Part shown: piece after piece, positions 12,858-24,080 of the stretch
How positions within the stretch are numbered: the stretch's first letter is position 1
Layout: every line of letters begins with the position of its first letter
NCBI GenBank assembly: GCA_022661535.1
Contig: JAKULF010000006.1
Span: 4,397,001-4,461,000 of the forward strand
Source: Eutypa lata
Lineage: Eukaryota > Ascomycota > Sordariomycetes > Xylariales > Diatrypaceae
DNA: 64,000 nucleotides
Direction of reading: 5' to 3'
The notes under the pieces: generated by a model
Told to the model about the DNA's origin: nothing
What the model saw: the letters and a program-made list of their open reading frames with translations, nothing else
Databases searched by the model: none
Program-made: the position numbers and the translations under genes

Positions 12858-12892
<35 letters not shown>
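12858..12892. repeat. (AC)n dinucleotide microsatellite, about 17 copies
   Basis: Perfect AC/CA run of 35 bases starting 86 bases after the FAD oxidase stop codon, so probably in its 3' UTR. Confidence 0.95.
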
Positions 12893-12894
<2 letters not shown>

Positions 12895-14171
12895 TGCTTA
12901 AGTACACATTTTGTTCGGTTTTAAAAGTCCCTCCATCACCTACGGTTCGCTGCCTTTAAAATGATGTTGAGGTCTGATATCTGAGATGTAGTTAATAGTT
13001 ATCTGAATGATTTCTAAATTTGTAAACATGCCCGAGAGTTCCACCCCTCTCTTCCCTCCCTTTCCCCTTTGTTGTGAGGGGAAGGGGGGTCTGCACAGTA
13101 AGAGTAGTTACACAACATATCGTATCGCAACCTCACCATAAGTGACAGTCAAAAGAACCAACCCGCGACTGTGTTTCTCATCAGATATGTATGTGTAATG
13201 CGAAAATGAGACCCACAAGCTGAACATTAAAACGGATGCCCAGCTCTAGTGTGTGAAGAATTAGGTAGCTTTCTCAAGCCCGTCACCTATCACGATGGAT
13301 TCCAGACTTCCATCTCATCCGAACCTGATGGAGCTTCTACATACTAACTAGAAGTATGTGTGCGGTTTAGCTACGTACTTCTTACCTCGCTTAGAATTCA
13401 TATCTACTTGATAAGAATCCCACCCGACCCTCTTTATCGAGAGGACGGCTCTCGGGTACGGGTCCAGACGATTGTTTAGAGTTCGGAGATTCATGTGCTC
13501 CGCCCCTTTCGCCCCATCCTACTGGGAGCGGATAGTCAAGGTTCCGGGGCTAGCTTGCGCACATCAACGGGCCGTGGTCGAAACAAGGATCGTCATCAGC
13601 CGGGTCATCCAATACTTTTTGCGCCCATCGCCTCGTTTTGGCATGCATACATACATATTTGTGAGGTAGGCAGTAGGTATGTAGTAGGTAGGTAAGAGAT
13701 AGATATCCATTGTATATACATAGTAGATAGTAGTTAGTAGGTATGTCAAAAGACAATTTCCGGATGTCTGGCTCGATTCAGCCAACGCCGCACTATGCAC
13801 TATTGCATACCAACTTACTCAGTATACCACGCAACACCAACGCGTGGGGGGCAAAACTACCTGCTTACCTACCTAAAACAAGCAAAACTACTCACGTAAG
13901 CGTCATAGAACTGATGAAAATCATAGGAATTGTTTCATGATTGTTTTTAATATTTTTCAACTACTTGTCCACAGTTAATACCCTACCAATTTCGTCGCAT
14001 CCTTGCCTACCTACGAAGGTATCATTAATCGAGGCCCAAAGTCGGCGGGTATCTCAAACCACGAGACTGTTTAACGCTACGAAGGAAGCATATTTTACAC
14101 AACAACTACTCGATTAGCGATATTTCGAACCCCGAAGAACATAACCATCAGCTTTTCAATAAAAAAAATCC

Positions 14172-14173
<2 letters not shown>
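12893..14173. other. Spacer upstream of RTA1
   Basis: About 1.3 kb with small random ORFs only. Short GTAGGTA/TAGATAG blocks lie near 13665-13740. No gene or RNA recognised. Confidence 0.6.

Positions 14174-14202
<29 letters not shown>
14174..14202. repeat. (TA)n microsatellite in the RTA1 promoter/leader
   Basis: About 14 uninterrupted TA units ending roughly 25 bases before the RTA1 start codon, directly after an A-rich run. Confidence 0.92.
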
Positions 14203-14204
<2 letters not shown>

Positions 14205-14226
14205 TTCTCTCGCATCGGTTATCAAG

Positions 14227-15277
14227 ATGCCTAGCTTACGTGACTGCACGTCAGTCACGCCCGCGTGCCCGGTCGAAGCCACGACATACGGGTACTACCC
14301 GGTGCTCTGGGCGAACGTAGCCCTATGCGCCGTGTTCGGTCTCCTCTGCCTCCTGCAGGTGTTCATGTGCCTCTTCAAGCGGGTGTACTCGTACTCGATC
14401 GTGGTGGCGTGCGGGTGCATGCTGGAGTGCCTCGGGTACGTCGGCCGGCTGATGATGCGGAACAACCCCTGGGATCCCAACGGCACCAAGATGCAGATCG
14501 TGTGCCTGATCATCGCGCCGACCTTCACGGCCGCCGGCGTCTACCTCACGCTCAAGCACACCGTCATCCACAACGGGCCCGAGCACTCGCGCCTGCGCCC
14601 GGCCCTCTACACCTGGATCTTCGTCGGCTGCGACATCGGCTCCATCTGCCTGCAGGCCATCGGGGGCGGCGTCGCCGCCTCGGCCACCAACGACGCGGAC
14701 CTCCTCCACGTCGGGAACAACATCATCATCGCTGGTATCGCCTTCCAGGTCGCGACTATGCTCATATGTGGCCTGCTGGCCGCCGAGTACATCTTTAAGC
14801 TGGTGCGGGCCAGACGACAAAGCACCATTAGGGCCGTCTCGCGCAAGGAGAAATCCAGCGATACCAAGGCGCAGATCTTTCAGTTCGCCGTTATGTTTGC
14901 TTATCTTGCGATCCTCATCCGATGTATCTACAGGTAAGCTCGTATCCCCTATTTCGTATCCTTGGGAAGCGCAATAGGGGTAGAGATACTAATGGAACTT
15001 TTATCATAGACTACCCGAGATGGCTGGCGGATGGGGAAACCCCAGAATGCGAAACGAGAGGGACTTCCTGATATTAGATGGACTGTAAGTGGTCACCCTC
15101 CCTTGTCTCACTCGAGTGTATTGCGACTAACTTGGATGCAGAATGGTCGCCCTAGCTTCTGGGGCACTTACACTGTTCCATCCTGGGTTCTTCTACCCTC
15201 AGATGAGATCTAAGCCTAAGACGCAACGGAAGTCTAACGAATCTTCCATGGAGCAGTTGGAGACTATAGAGGAATAG
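14227..15277 (+). CDS. RTA1-family multi-pass membrane protein, 3 exons
   Basis: Model: join(14227..14933, 15010..15084, 15142..15277), 305 aa. Introns are 76 and 57 nt and all phases agree. Hydrophobic segments in order include YYPVLWANVALCAVFGLLCL, SYSIVVACGCMLECLGY, QIVCLIIAPTFTAAGVYLTL, ALYTWIFVGCDIGSICLQAI, NIIIAGIAFQVATMLICGLL, FQFAVMFAYLAILIRCIYR and, in exon 3, MVALASGALTLFHPGFFYPQ, giving about seven TM helices. The exon 2 motif PEMAGGWGNPRMRNERDF is the family signature. RTA1 proteins are seven-TM fungal membrane proteins linked in yeast to lipid translocation and resistance to 7-aminocholesterol; substrate here is not known. The C-terminal tail (KPKTQRKSNESSMEQLET) is hydrophilic and probably cytosolic. 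Ends at TAG 15275-15277. Confidence 0.93.
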
Positions 15278-16480
15278 ACCTGGTTGTGTCGGCGGATTTC
15301 ATACAGTTGCATTAGATAAAGAAACAGATTTTCGGATTCTTCATAGAGGCATTTATATTACCATAGAGTTCATATAGATGAGCGAGAGACCATCGAGGTT
15401 TTTAGAGCGCATATTCATGTGAAGGTACCTTGCTTTAGACGCATCAATACTAATAATCATCAAGAAAGGAAGGCAGGTGTCCAATCCAATAAGAGTGCTA
15501 CGCAATGATGAGAATTTCCATTTACGCAATGGCCCGCCCATGCAGTTGTACCCCTATACTTCGCACACACCACTAGATACTAACAGCTAATTTCAATTGG
15601 TTTCTGATAACGGAGCTCGTACACAATATAACTAATGCAGCCCTTTGTAACAATGGATTGCAATGACATTGCATAAATTGATGACTTCATTCGGTTGCAC
15701 TATATGGAATAGGTCCTAGATGGCCCCTATAACTAAACCTATCGTGAGCTCTAAGCTAGCAGACCTACCTATCCATCCATCTTGCTGCTATTGTCTTTGA
15801 AGCTATTCGCACTCCAAGATAACGACAGCAACTAGGTTGGCAGGTTGGTTAGAGCTACCTAGGTTGTGGTGACGTCTAGGGGACGGGGGGCAACGAACCC
15901 TTTGCCAGAAGCTTTAACATACATGTTGATTCTCCATCCCAGCATTCGTAGCCAATAAGGTAGCAATTTCCTTGACCATAATCGGTCTTCTCTTAACTTC
16001 ACTAAGCTTCGATAAAAGCGACGTTTTCGCTCCTCTCATATCAGTTGTAAATAAGGATTGACACTCCACCTCACCCCATGTCTTCAATGTCATAAACCGA
16101 GATGAGTACCGTCACAAGCGAAAAGTCATCAGATTAGCTATGTCCAATTGTTCGATTAGGTCCTTGGAAGTAATACCGTCCCACCAGGTTGGCATCTTCA
16201 TCCAGCAGGTCCAGAACTCGATCCATTTCTCCGTGAATATGTAAAAGACGTGCGAGTATGTCGGCTACGACATTGCAGTTCTTCTGTCGTTTGGGTACCC
16301 CCTTAGCCTCCAAAGAGGAGAGACAAACCGCTTCACACTCAGGGCCATTGCCTATGCTAGTAGCCGCTTGGATATGTAAATACAGTGTCTTTGTAAGTAC
16401 AGTGTCTTATGATATTCAAGGCTTCACTCGATTATATCTTGGTGCGTCTTGCCCGGCGGGATTTAGCCAAGTATAAGGCT
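15278..16480. other. Spacer leading into a P450 relic
   Basis: About 1.2 kb, AT-rich, without a supportable gene. A palindromic CTACCTAGG motif lies at 15855. The last few hundred bases may include N-terminal remains of the P450 relic, but I could not align them to a motif. Confidence 0.5.
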
Positions 16481-17145
16481 GTTCTCCACGAAACAGTCGC
16501 GTCACGAATATTGGCACCTAAGGAGGAAAAGGGTGATATTTACTTCTATTTACGGAGTAGTTGGATAGCAGAGGCCATAGTTCCTACGGAAGGGAGCGAT
16601 TGTCGAAGATACTTCTATTCATGACAGCAGATTCGTAGTCATCATCACCCATGAAAACTGCAAAGCTTACCACCTACCATTATCTACGGGCCTGCATCGA
16701 CGAGGTGTCGCGAATGTGACCCCCATTTAGGCACCATGTGGCGGAAGTTAGCATAGATTGAAACGTATCCTCTTATTTATTAACGGCATTGTTACCCCAG
16801 AGGGGCTCCCATATGGTGTAAGTGCTTACGTATTCCATCATAATGAGAAGTTGTTCCCAGACCCTTCCGGCTTCCGACAAGAGCGCCGGCTTCCCCCAAC
16901 CCAAAACTATCAAGAGGGTATCCAACACAGGGGGACAATCTTGAGCGATGCCTTCATGGCCTTGCCGCTTGGGTCCCGGAGTTACCAAGGAAAGCCCAGG
17001 GCATGGCATACCTGGAAGCAAGTCTCACGTTCGCCAAGACTTTCTGGCTCCTCGGTTTTGAAATGGCACAGAGGAGTGAAGTACGCCGGGAGTCTAGGGA
17101 GAAAAGGACGATGAAGAGCGATTTCGAATCATTTGATATTCCAAC
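16480..17145 (+). pseudogene. Decayed cytochrome P450 (C-terminal half recognisable)
   Basis: Pieces of one P450 follow in the correct order but in different frames and with stops. At 16538-16610 a KGDIYFYL...GSDC stretch looks like the region before and at helix I. Near 16646-16670 HHHP-stop-KLQSLP resembles the post-helix-I YLTHHPEKLQKL. At 16681-16716 YLRACIDEVSRM carries the helix K ExxR (E at 16702, R at 16711) followed by an in-frame TGA. From 16800 TPEGLPYGVSAYVFHHNEKLFPDP and FRQERR match the PERF region. At 16962-16994 LPLGSRSYQGK is the haem loop with Tyr (TAC, 16983) where Cys is required. A one-base frame change near 16995-17005 then leads to AYLEASLTFAKTFWLLGFEM, the helix L region. 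The gene is dead as a P450. Confidence 0.82.
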
Positions 17146-18031
17146 TCCTAACTAGTCATGATAGTCCGTACCTCGCATTCAGGGCGCGGGGAAATACCTT
17201 ACAGGAGCTCGGAGGATAAGTTCATGGGATTAGACGGTGCGAAGGACGTAGGTGCTATTTATTACTTCTCTAGTTACATATACTGACAAATACCAACCAC
17301 ATTTCCAACCCGTTCAATTCAGTAATAAGTCTATACATCTCCTATCGATTGATTTTCTCAACGATTGACAGTAGATAGACCAACATTGACATAAGGTAGG
17401 GGGAGCTTTTATACTTTTTCCCCTTGCGACCAATAGGAAACATGACGGTTGACGGATTAGGAAAATAAAATGGTAGGTAGGTACTTTTAGTAGGTACTGG
17501 TCTAACATAGGAGATAACAGCATTCAAGCAATGCAGCAGGACACACTTCCACGTTAACAAGTACATGCATAGAGCAATACTACTGGCTAAATGAGACAAC
17601 GTCATTCATGAGGCAAATATATTTAAGTTGCATCCCTGGTAATATGGAGATACTTAACCATTGATCTCTGACACTTTTGTTGCGGAGAAACTGTACCACT
17701 GACCCCAGGCCCCATCTCCTCCAACATTTCCCCGAGGGTCTTGGTTATGGGGAAGACGCCCATAGACAGACTGGATTGGTTCGCCTATAGGATATTTTTA
17801 CTAGCCAGATCCCCCGCAGACCGTTCCTGGACTTTGCTACGCCCCATACAGGTATACGAGGCCGTAAACATTGAACAGCATCATAATTTTTCCGACCACT
17901 TGACCGACCTTGCCGACCTTCCTATATATTCTTTCAAAATGTTGGTCCAAATCACTACTCACGGCAATTTACACCACAGAGCCAAACTAATATACATCGA
18001 ATTCCAAAGTGACGGCTGTTCTTTTTGAAAA
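17146..18031. other. Spacer upstream of the GH43-like gene
   Basis: About 0.9 kb without a supportable gene; the open frame 17741-18028 has no recognisable motif. The last 100 bases are probably the GH43-like promoter and leader. Confidence 0.55.
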
Positions 18032-19266
18032 ATGCGCGCAGCGTTGTTAGTATTGGCCGCCGTAACGTCTGCCACCGCTACTGCCATCCCGGCAGCAGCA
18101 GCAGCAGCAGCAGCAGCACGCCAGACATCGGAGTATGCCGGATATCTCATCTCGACGTTCACCGACGCGGACCCGAGGGTGCAATGGCACCTTTCGGACG
18201 GGAATAGCGCCGCAAGCTTCAGCTTCCTGAACGGCGGCAGCCCGGTGCTCGGCTCGACCGTCGGGACGACCGGTGTACGGGATATCTACCTCACGACGAA
18301 CTCTGCTCGCTCGGAGTTCTACCTGATCGCTACGGGTAAGTGCTGTTTTTTTTCTTCTTTTTTTTCTTTTTATTTCAAGGGAGTATTAGATAGCATCGAA
18401 AAGATACCGAAGAAGTAGGTACTAACGAGGGCGTGCTCATTCATTGAAGACCTTGATATCAACGCCGATGGCTTCTCGTGGGACTCGGCTACGAGACAAG
18501 GTAGTCGGGGTATTGTGGTATGGAGCTCGACCAACCTCGTCGACTGGTCCGAGCCATCGTTGCCAATGTAAGCATACATACATACATACATACCAACTTT
18601 AAACTCCTTCAGCCGCGACGACGACGACGACGGCCAACGCAGAACTGACAAATTCCCCCCCACAGCATCGAGGAAGACACGGCCGGCATGGTCTGGGCGC
18701 CATCAGCAGTCTGGGACGACGCGACCTCGCAATACTATGTATTCTGGTCGTCGCGGCACTACGCGAGCACGGACACGTCGCACTCGGGCGCGGCAGTGAC
18801 GCTGGACACGATCCGGTACGCGACGACGGCGGACTTCGCGTCGTTCGGCGCGCCGCAGGACTACGTGGCGCTGGCCGACACGCCGCTGATCGACCAGGAG
18901 TTCCAGTACCTGGGGGAGGCGGGCAGCTGGGCGCGCTTCCTCAAGAACGAGACCGTCTCCCAGGTGTACCAGGAGACGACGAGCGGCGGGCTCTTCGGCG
19001 CCTGGGCGCGCGTCCCGGGCTACGTGCGCGACGAGAGCCCCATGGAGGGCCCCGCTTCGTTCGCCGATAACGTCACCCCCGGGGTATATCACCTTCTGCT
19101 CGACGACTACACCGAGTACGTCCCGTTCGAGACGGCGGATATCGCCGCGGCGGGCGGCTGGCAGGCGTCGGGTGCGTCCGGGTTCCCGGGTGGCTTGAAA
19201 CATGGCTCTGTTACGCCGCTGACGCAGGATGAGTACGATGCTGTTGCTGCGGCGTATCCTGCGTAG
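18032..19266 (+). CDS. Secreted GH43-like (five-bladed propeller) glycosidase-type protein, 3 exons
   Basis: Model: join(18032..18335, 18450..18567, 18666..19266), 340 aa; introns of 114 and 98 nt, phases consistent. [20 protein letters not shown] is a clear signal peptide followed by a (GCA)9 polyalanine run. Propeller-type motifs are [50 protein letters not shown] (the typical GH43 'strand-W-S-S' blade), [20 protein letters not shown] (conserved WAP), YYVFWSSRH and the C-terminal [10 protein letters not shown]...YHLLLDDY, where the Glu in EGP is a candidate acid residue. GH43 enzymes usually cut arabinan or xylan side chains outside the cell; substrate cannot be fixed from sequence and some members of this fungal subgroup lack proven activity. 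The gene is isolated in a long spacer. Confidence 0.87.
18092..18118 (+). repeat. (GCA)9 trinucleotide repeat encoding polyalanine
   Basis: Nine GCA codons directly behind the predicted signal peptide of the GH43-like protein. A perfect trinucleotide run at this place can vary in length without loss of frame. Confidence 0.92.
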
Positions 19267-19617
19267 AATCGTGTAGAGCAGTTTTTGGAATCAAATCACC
19301 AATGAGATAGTATCTGTTTTTCAGAAGGTTGAGTGATTATATATAGGCATTCCATCGTAGTATTTCTGACTCGAAGTGTCTTTTGATATACCTGCTCCAA
19401 GCGTATTGCCTCTCTCCACTTAGATTATCAGTTCGATGCCTTACTTGCGTGCGAGTGGTTCCTAGTGTCCATGGGCGGCAAGCCCTGTAAAACTCCATAC
19501 TTCAAGGTTTCAGCACAGTGAAGGTGCTAGAGTCTTACATGAGATAGCCAAGAAGATTGTAATAATTTTGAAGTCTCCTAGAACTCTGCTAAGTATATCC
19601 CTTGCGGTATACGACCA

Positions 19618-20115
19618 TCAACATGCAAGGCAAACAGGGAAAGAACACAAGAACATGAGATTAGGAGACTCCGTCAAGGGATGGCAAGTGTCTTCGAAAA
19701 CACTCAGACAGATACTTAGTCTTGTCAACATATAAAGTGAACAGCAGAGTTCCTGACCTGACCCCAGAATATCATCATCATGAGCGATTCTCAGACCCGT
19801 GTAAGCATCAGACATGAGAAAGAGCGTACATGTAGTTACTATGATATATAGTACATCTGGCAGTATCCCAGCCACCTTAATAGGCGCACTGACAGGATTT
19901 TGATGACCACGCCAGTTAACCGGTGCTAAAAATGATTCGATATGTATGGCGTATGATCCTTTTTTGTTGCCAGCAGGCATAATGCCATTAGTGCAAATAG
20001 CTGCAATTTCATTAGCTCTATCATCTGGGTACTCCCGGTCTGTCCATGAGATATTACCAGCGGTAATCAGTGCTCCATGAGTTGGGCTATCCTCTTCGGC
20101 ACATCTAAGACCTCA
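19618..20115 (-). other. Unidentified protein-like frame, probably a relic
   Basis: On the minus strand the frame is open for about 165 codons, from after a TGA near 20117 to 19618, including HGALITAGNISWTDREYP and DDRANEIAAICTNGIMPAGN and then IHIESFLAPVNWRG. The composition reads like real protein. The G-x-YP-x-I-x-A-x-G spacing faintly recalls the 'ASGN...YPA...IAVGA' part of subtilisin-like (S8) proteases attached to fungal NLR-type proteins, but catalytic residues are not seen. Only a fragment remains, and no complete gene can be built around it. Confidence 0.3.
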
Positions 20116-22864
20116 GGACTTATGTACACTTACTTTAACTTCCACATTTCTAGTAGTCGATCTATGCTATTCGGTATCGATATCACTGAGAAAACATAGT
20201 CTCAATAGCAGATAAAACTTTGAATACAGTATAGTAGCTCTTGCTGATATCAATGATACCTCGCTTATAAGGATCCCACTGCTAGCATCCCTTAACCTTA
20301 GCTTTGTACTCCCAAACATTGATCTTCTAGTATTATTCTCTTTAGTAGAGTAGAATGCCATACACTGTTAGACTATATTTGACAGCTCTAACTGCTATTC
20401 CCTTCGTTTATTCACGAGACTAGCTACGGTATATGCTGAATTGATATGTTTAACTGCAATACTCAACAATGGTGATTTTCAGAATATTAGCCATCTTGAG
20501 GAATCAATCAGGAATCTCTCACATGAACTTAAAAAGGGGAACTACATGATATACGGGATACGTGGGATCATTATTTAAGTCTTATGAGCTATGATAATCT
20601 ATTTATCTCGAAAGATGTTTTATGGGCTAGTGCTCTCTGATTTGATCTGAGGGAGTAACATATTTTGAATAGGTAGACAGTTTCATGAAGGTCAATTGTT
20701 CACTATATGGCTGAATAAAAGCCAAATTGCTGAATCTCGTCATAATGGTGTACAAACAGGCCAAGTTTATGTAGTTCATCAGACATGTCATGTCGTTCAG
20801 GATTCTGTGAACCCGCTCTGGACCTTTATTGACACTTCCAAACTTAGAATCTATATAGAGGATACTACCTCCCATATACGAACCCCTAACCCTGAACGTA
20901 CACGCACATGTTTATGCGTAACCGGTCATCAACCCTAGGTAGTCAGCGTTCATGCTAAAGGAGTTAAAGGGGTAACGAGACAGATAAATCTGGGGTTACC
21001 TTCCGGTCGTCGCCGGGGGTGATAATAGAAAAAAATAACCTCGCGTCTCTCTTCGACACAGGTCTCCTACTTGATCTCGACGTTTTTTTTTCTTTCTTTT
21101 TGTTTTTTTTTTTTTGTTTTTTTGTGACGTTAATTAACATTAAGGAATGAATCATCTAATCGGGATCTTTGGTCCAATACTACGGAGAGGCTAATGGTCG
21201 TTTCCTGAGCATTGATGACTAAGACTATCCGACCAACTCCGAGCCTCAATCCCAACGTGTGGCCAAACCTAAAGGCTATATTCGGCCAGTAATAGGTAAG
21301 TCGTTAATAGTTTCTACGTACATACGCACCGGTTCAGTTCCGACCGAAGTGTGTGACGAGTGTGCCAATCAATCAAACGGCGGTTGGCTAGAAGTAGGTA
21401 TGTATGTAGGTATGTTCACTCACTTATGCTAAGCACTGAAACATCATCATGCCGCTGCAAACTTTACGTTCAAACCCCGAGTGAGTGTCACGTACGTCAC
21501 GGCTTACTACAAAACTCACGTGTGATGATGATGGGGGGGGCGGGCGCATGTGCGGAAAACGGAATATATGTAAATAAATTTGCACATGCAAATGAAGAGG
21601 GTTTCTCAGGTTCTAGTAGTTACTTCCGTTGCGCCACCACTCTGCCACTCCCGAACTACACTTGACGTATGTATGCATGTGTCGTCTGTGTATGTATGCA
21701 AGCAAGCACATCTACGGTAGAAACAGCGCTCCGGAGTCACCAACGCCTGGTGTCTGGTATGATACTCACAACCCATCGATGGTTGTTTTAAGTTCCATTC
21801 AGATATATCTACTATGCCAAGACGGGTTAACCTTTAGAACCTTCGATGCTTTGCTCCAGAAGGGAGGGAAAACCGATCTAAACGCCAAAAAAAACAACGT
21901 ATGTAGCCTGCGTAGCCGCCGGGAGCCCGGCGCATTGGGTATCATTGCATCATTAGATTGAGGGGTTCTTCAGTTAGGGTGCAAGGTGGTAGGGGACTAT
22001 ACTTGGTAAAACAAGCACTAAAACCAACTAGAGAAATCCCGCAAAGAACATCTAATACCGATCCGCTCGGATCAGATCAGGAAAGGTTAACAATAAAAAA
22101 CGTATGATGTTTTGGATGAATATTAATCGCTTTTTTTCTCTTTCGGACTGTCGTCAGTTCAGGAATCGGGAATGTAACAGCCTTAGAGCCTGAGAGCCGG
22201 GTTCTTAGCTAGGGCTTGTTACCTAGGGTTGGCATGATCTTGTATGTAGGTATGTACACACATGCCATACATACATGTGATCGGCCCCGCGGTTCCGGCG
22301 GGTGGTTGCATGGGGCAATTCCTTAGCTGAAGGTCCGTAGATGGTAGGATCGCTCTATCAAACAGGTCATTATGACACTGCCGAGCTAAGTGACTTTATT
22401 TTCAATGAAACAAAAATAAAAATAAGAAGAAGAGAAAAGACCAAGGCAAAATGAAAAGAGGCGTAACTAACTACGTACGTATGTAGGTGGGCAGCTCACG
22501 TGAAAGAATAGATCTACATTCGAAATGTGTGGTGGCTCGTGTCTAAAAACAGTTGCCACCGGCCTAATATATTTTTTATTCCGTTCGAATTTTTTTGACT
22601 GTGTAAGGTAGGATGATGATGCTGTCGTCACTGAATTAGGCTACATACCTACTGCATACCTGCCTAGCTCTAATGAGTATGCTGGTATGTAAGCTAGGTA
22701 GGCAGGCGTTGAGAATGACGGAAGGGCGTTGAGGCTTGTGTGAAAAGTTGTGGTACGTTTTTTTTCGGATTCCACCACCCATGTGGCCCCTGCCCCTTCC
22801 TTTGGCTCTTTTTACCCTGTCAGTCAGTCATCATAGCATTGCGTAGCTCTGTGGCACATGAGAG

Positions 22865-22891
22865 GAGGATGGATGGATGGATGGATGGATA
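22865..22891. repeat. (GGAT)n tetranucleotide repeat
   Basis: About six GGAT units in the gene-free block; the minus-strand SIHPSIHPS reading is only a by-product of the repeat. Confidence 0.9.
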
Positions 22892-23058
22892 ACAGGCTGC
22901 CATTAAAGAAAGAAGAAGAAAAAAACATTCCGGATGTCGTACCGTACCGTACCTCAACCGCAACGGTGGCGGGATGTCTCGGATGTGCAGCATCTTTTTC
23001 ATGACTGATCTGTACTGATTGATTGTATTGTCTGATTGTACGCATGTGCGTGGTTAAA

Positions 23059-23085
23059 ACTCCCTGAACTCCCTGAACTCCCTGA
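23059..23085. repeat. Three tandem copies of a 9-bp unit
   Basis: ACTCCCTGA is repeated three times head to tail with no mismatch. No gene is attached. Confidence 0.85.
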
Positions 23086-24080
23086 TCTTCGATTCGATTG
23101 CCCATATGTAGGCGCTACTGCAAGCACTTTAAACGACGATGAGCCTATGAGACCCCCGGAACAGCCACGCCTAGCCGTGATCATCTAGCCCATATTCCTG
23201 GAATCGCTCCTCCTTTTGCGATACCCTCCCACCTCCGACCGGACCTGTCTCGCCCCGTTGGCCCCGCGTGAGTAATCCTCTATTTTTCTTACATGGAGTG
23301 CACCGTATGCTGTTTCAATATTACATAAACAACCATCCTCTGTTTTCTGGTTGGCTGGCTACTTTAAGTAGGCAGTTAGCTAGCTCGGTGATATTGTTAT
23401 TTCTTTACGTACCTAATGTAGGCAGGCAGTCACTTGTCGGCTGAGCTACACACATACAAAGCAGGACCCCCTTTATCCTTCTCTTCTTCGCCTTTCATTC
23501 TTGAGGGAATATGATGACGGAGCTTACTGTCCTAGATCTAGCCAGTCAAGTGCAGTAAGAACAGGTTGATGTTTCTGATTCGCACGTACATTTGTTTAAC
23601 TAGTGCGAAGAGTATCAATCATCCCTTGCCATAGATTTACGTAGTTCGTCGGGGAGTTCGCTGTGTCTACAGACGGGCGGCACCTACATGCCCCTTCCGC
23701 GGCGCAGCTAACCCATGGATTGCGTATTAACAAGTCTAACTAGTAGGCAGGTGTGTACAATATAATTCAGCACAGCAGCGTAATGGTAGGGGCTGCTTAC
23801 TTCAGCAATCCCAAGGTTGGATGGATTCGTCCCAGAGAAGGCCGCAGCATGGCTCGCTCGGCTGCAATGGAGGACCGAATGCAACTTGACCTCTTCTTAC
23901 CTGTCCTGTTGTAAACGCCGATGGTACAGCGTGGGGGAACCGGTTGGATGGGGATCTGTTGCATTGGTTCGTCCGATGCTGCCGGCCTTTTCTTCTGGAC
24001 ACAATATTATATCGTTGTGTCTTGTTTGGACCACGTTTAAGCGGGTTGTCGGTAATAAAAACCCCCGATATTCACACAAG

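Larger units (their letters stand above)
19267..24080. other. Gene-free block, left part
   Basis: No supportable gene. A protein-like minus-strand frame lies at 19618-20115. Low-complexity T/A runs lie at 21081-21123, a GGAT tetranucleotide array at about 22867-22890, and three tandem copies of ACTCCCTGA at about 23059-23085. Two adjacent CCCTAA-like units at about 20883-20893 are too short to be telomeric. Confidence 0.55.

Noticed and set aside
12319..12891. 190-codon minus frame starting in the AC repeat
   Set aside because: The CVCVCV start is the microsatellite itself and the rest is antisense to the FAD oxidase.
20883..20893. CCCTAACCCT, similar to telomere repeat
   Set aside because: Only about one and a half units; expected by chance.
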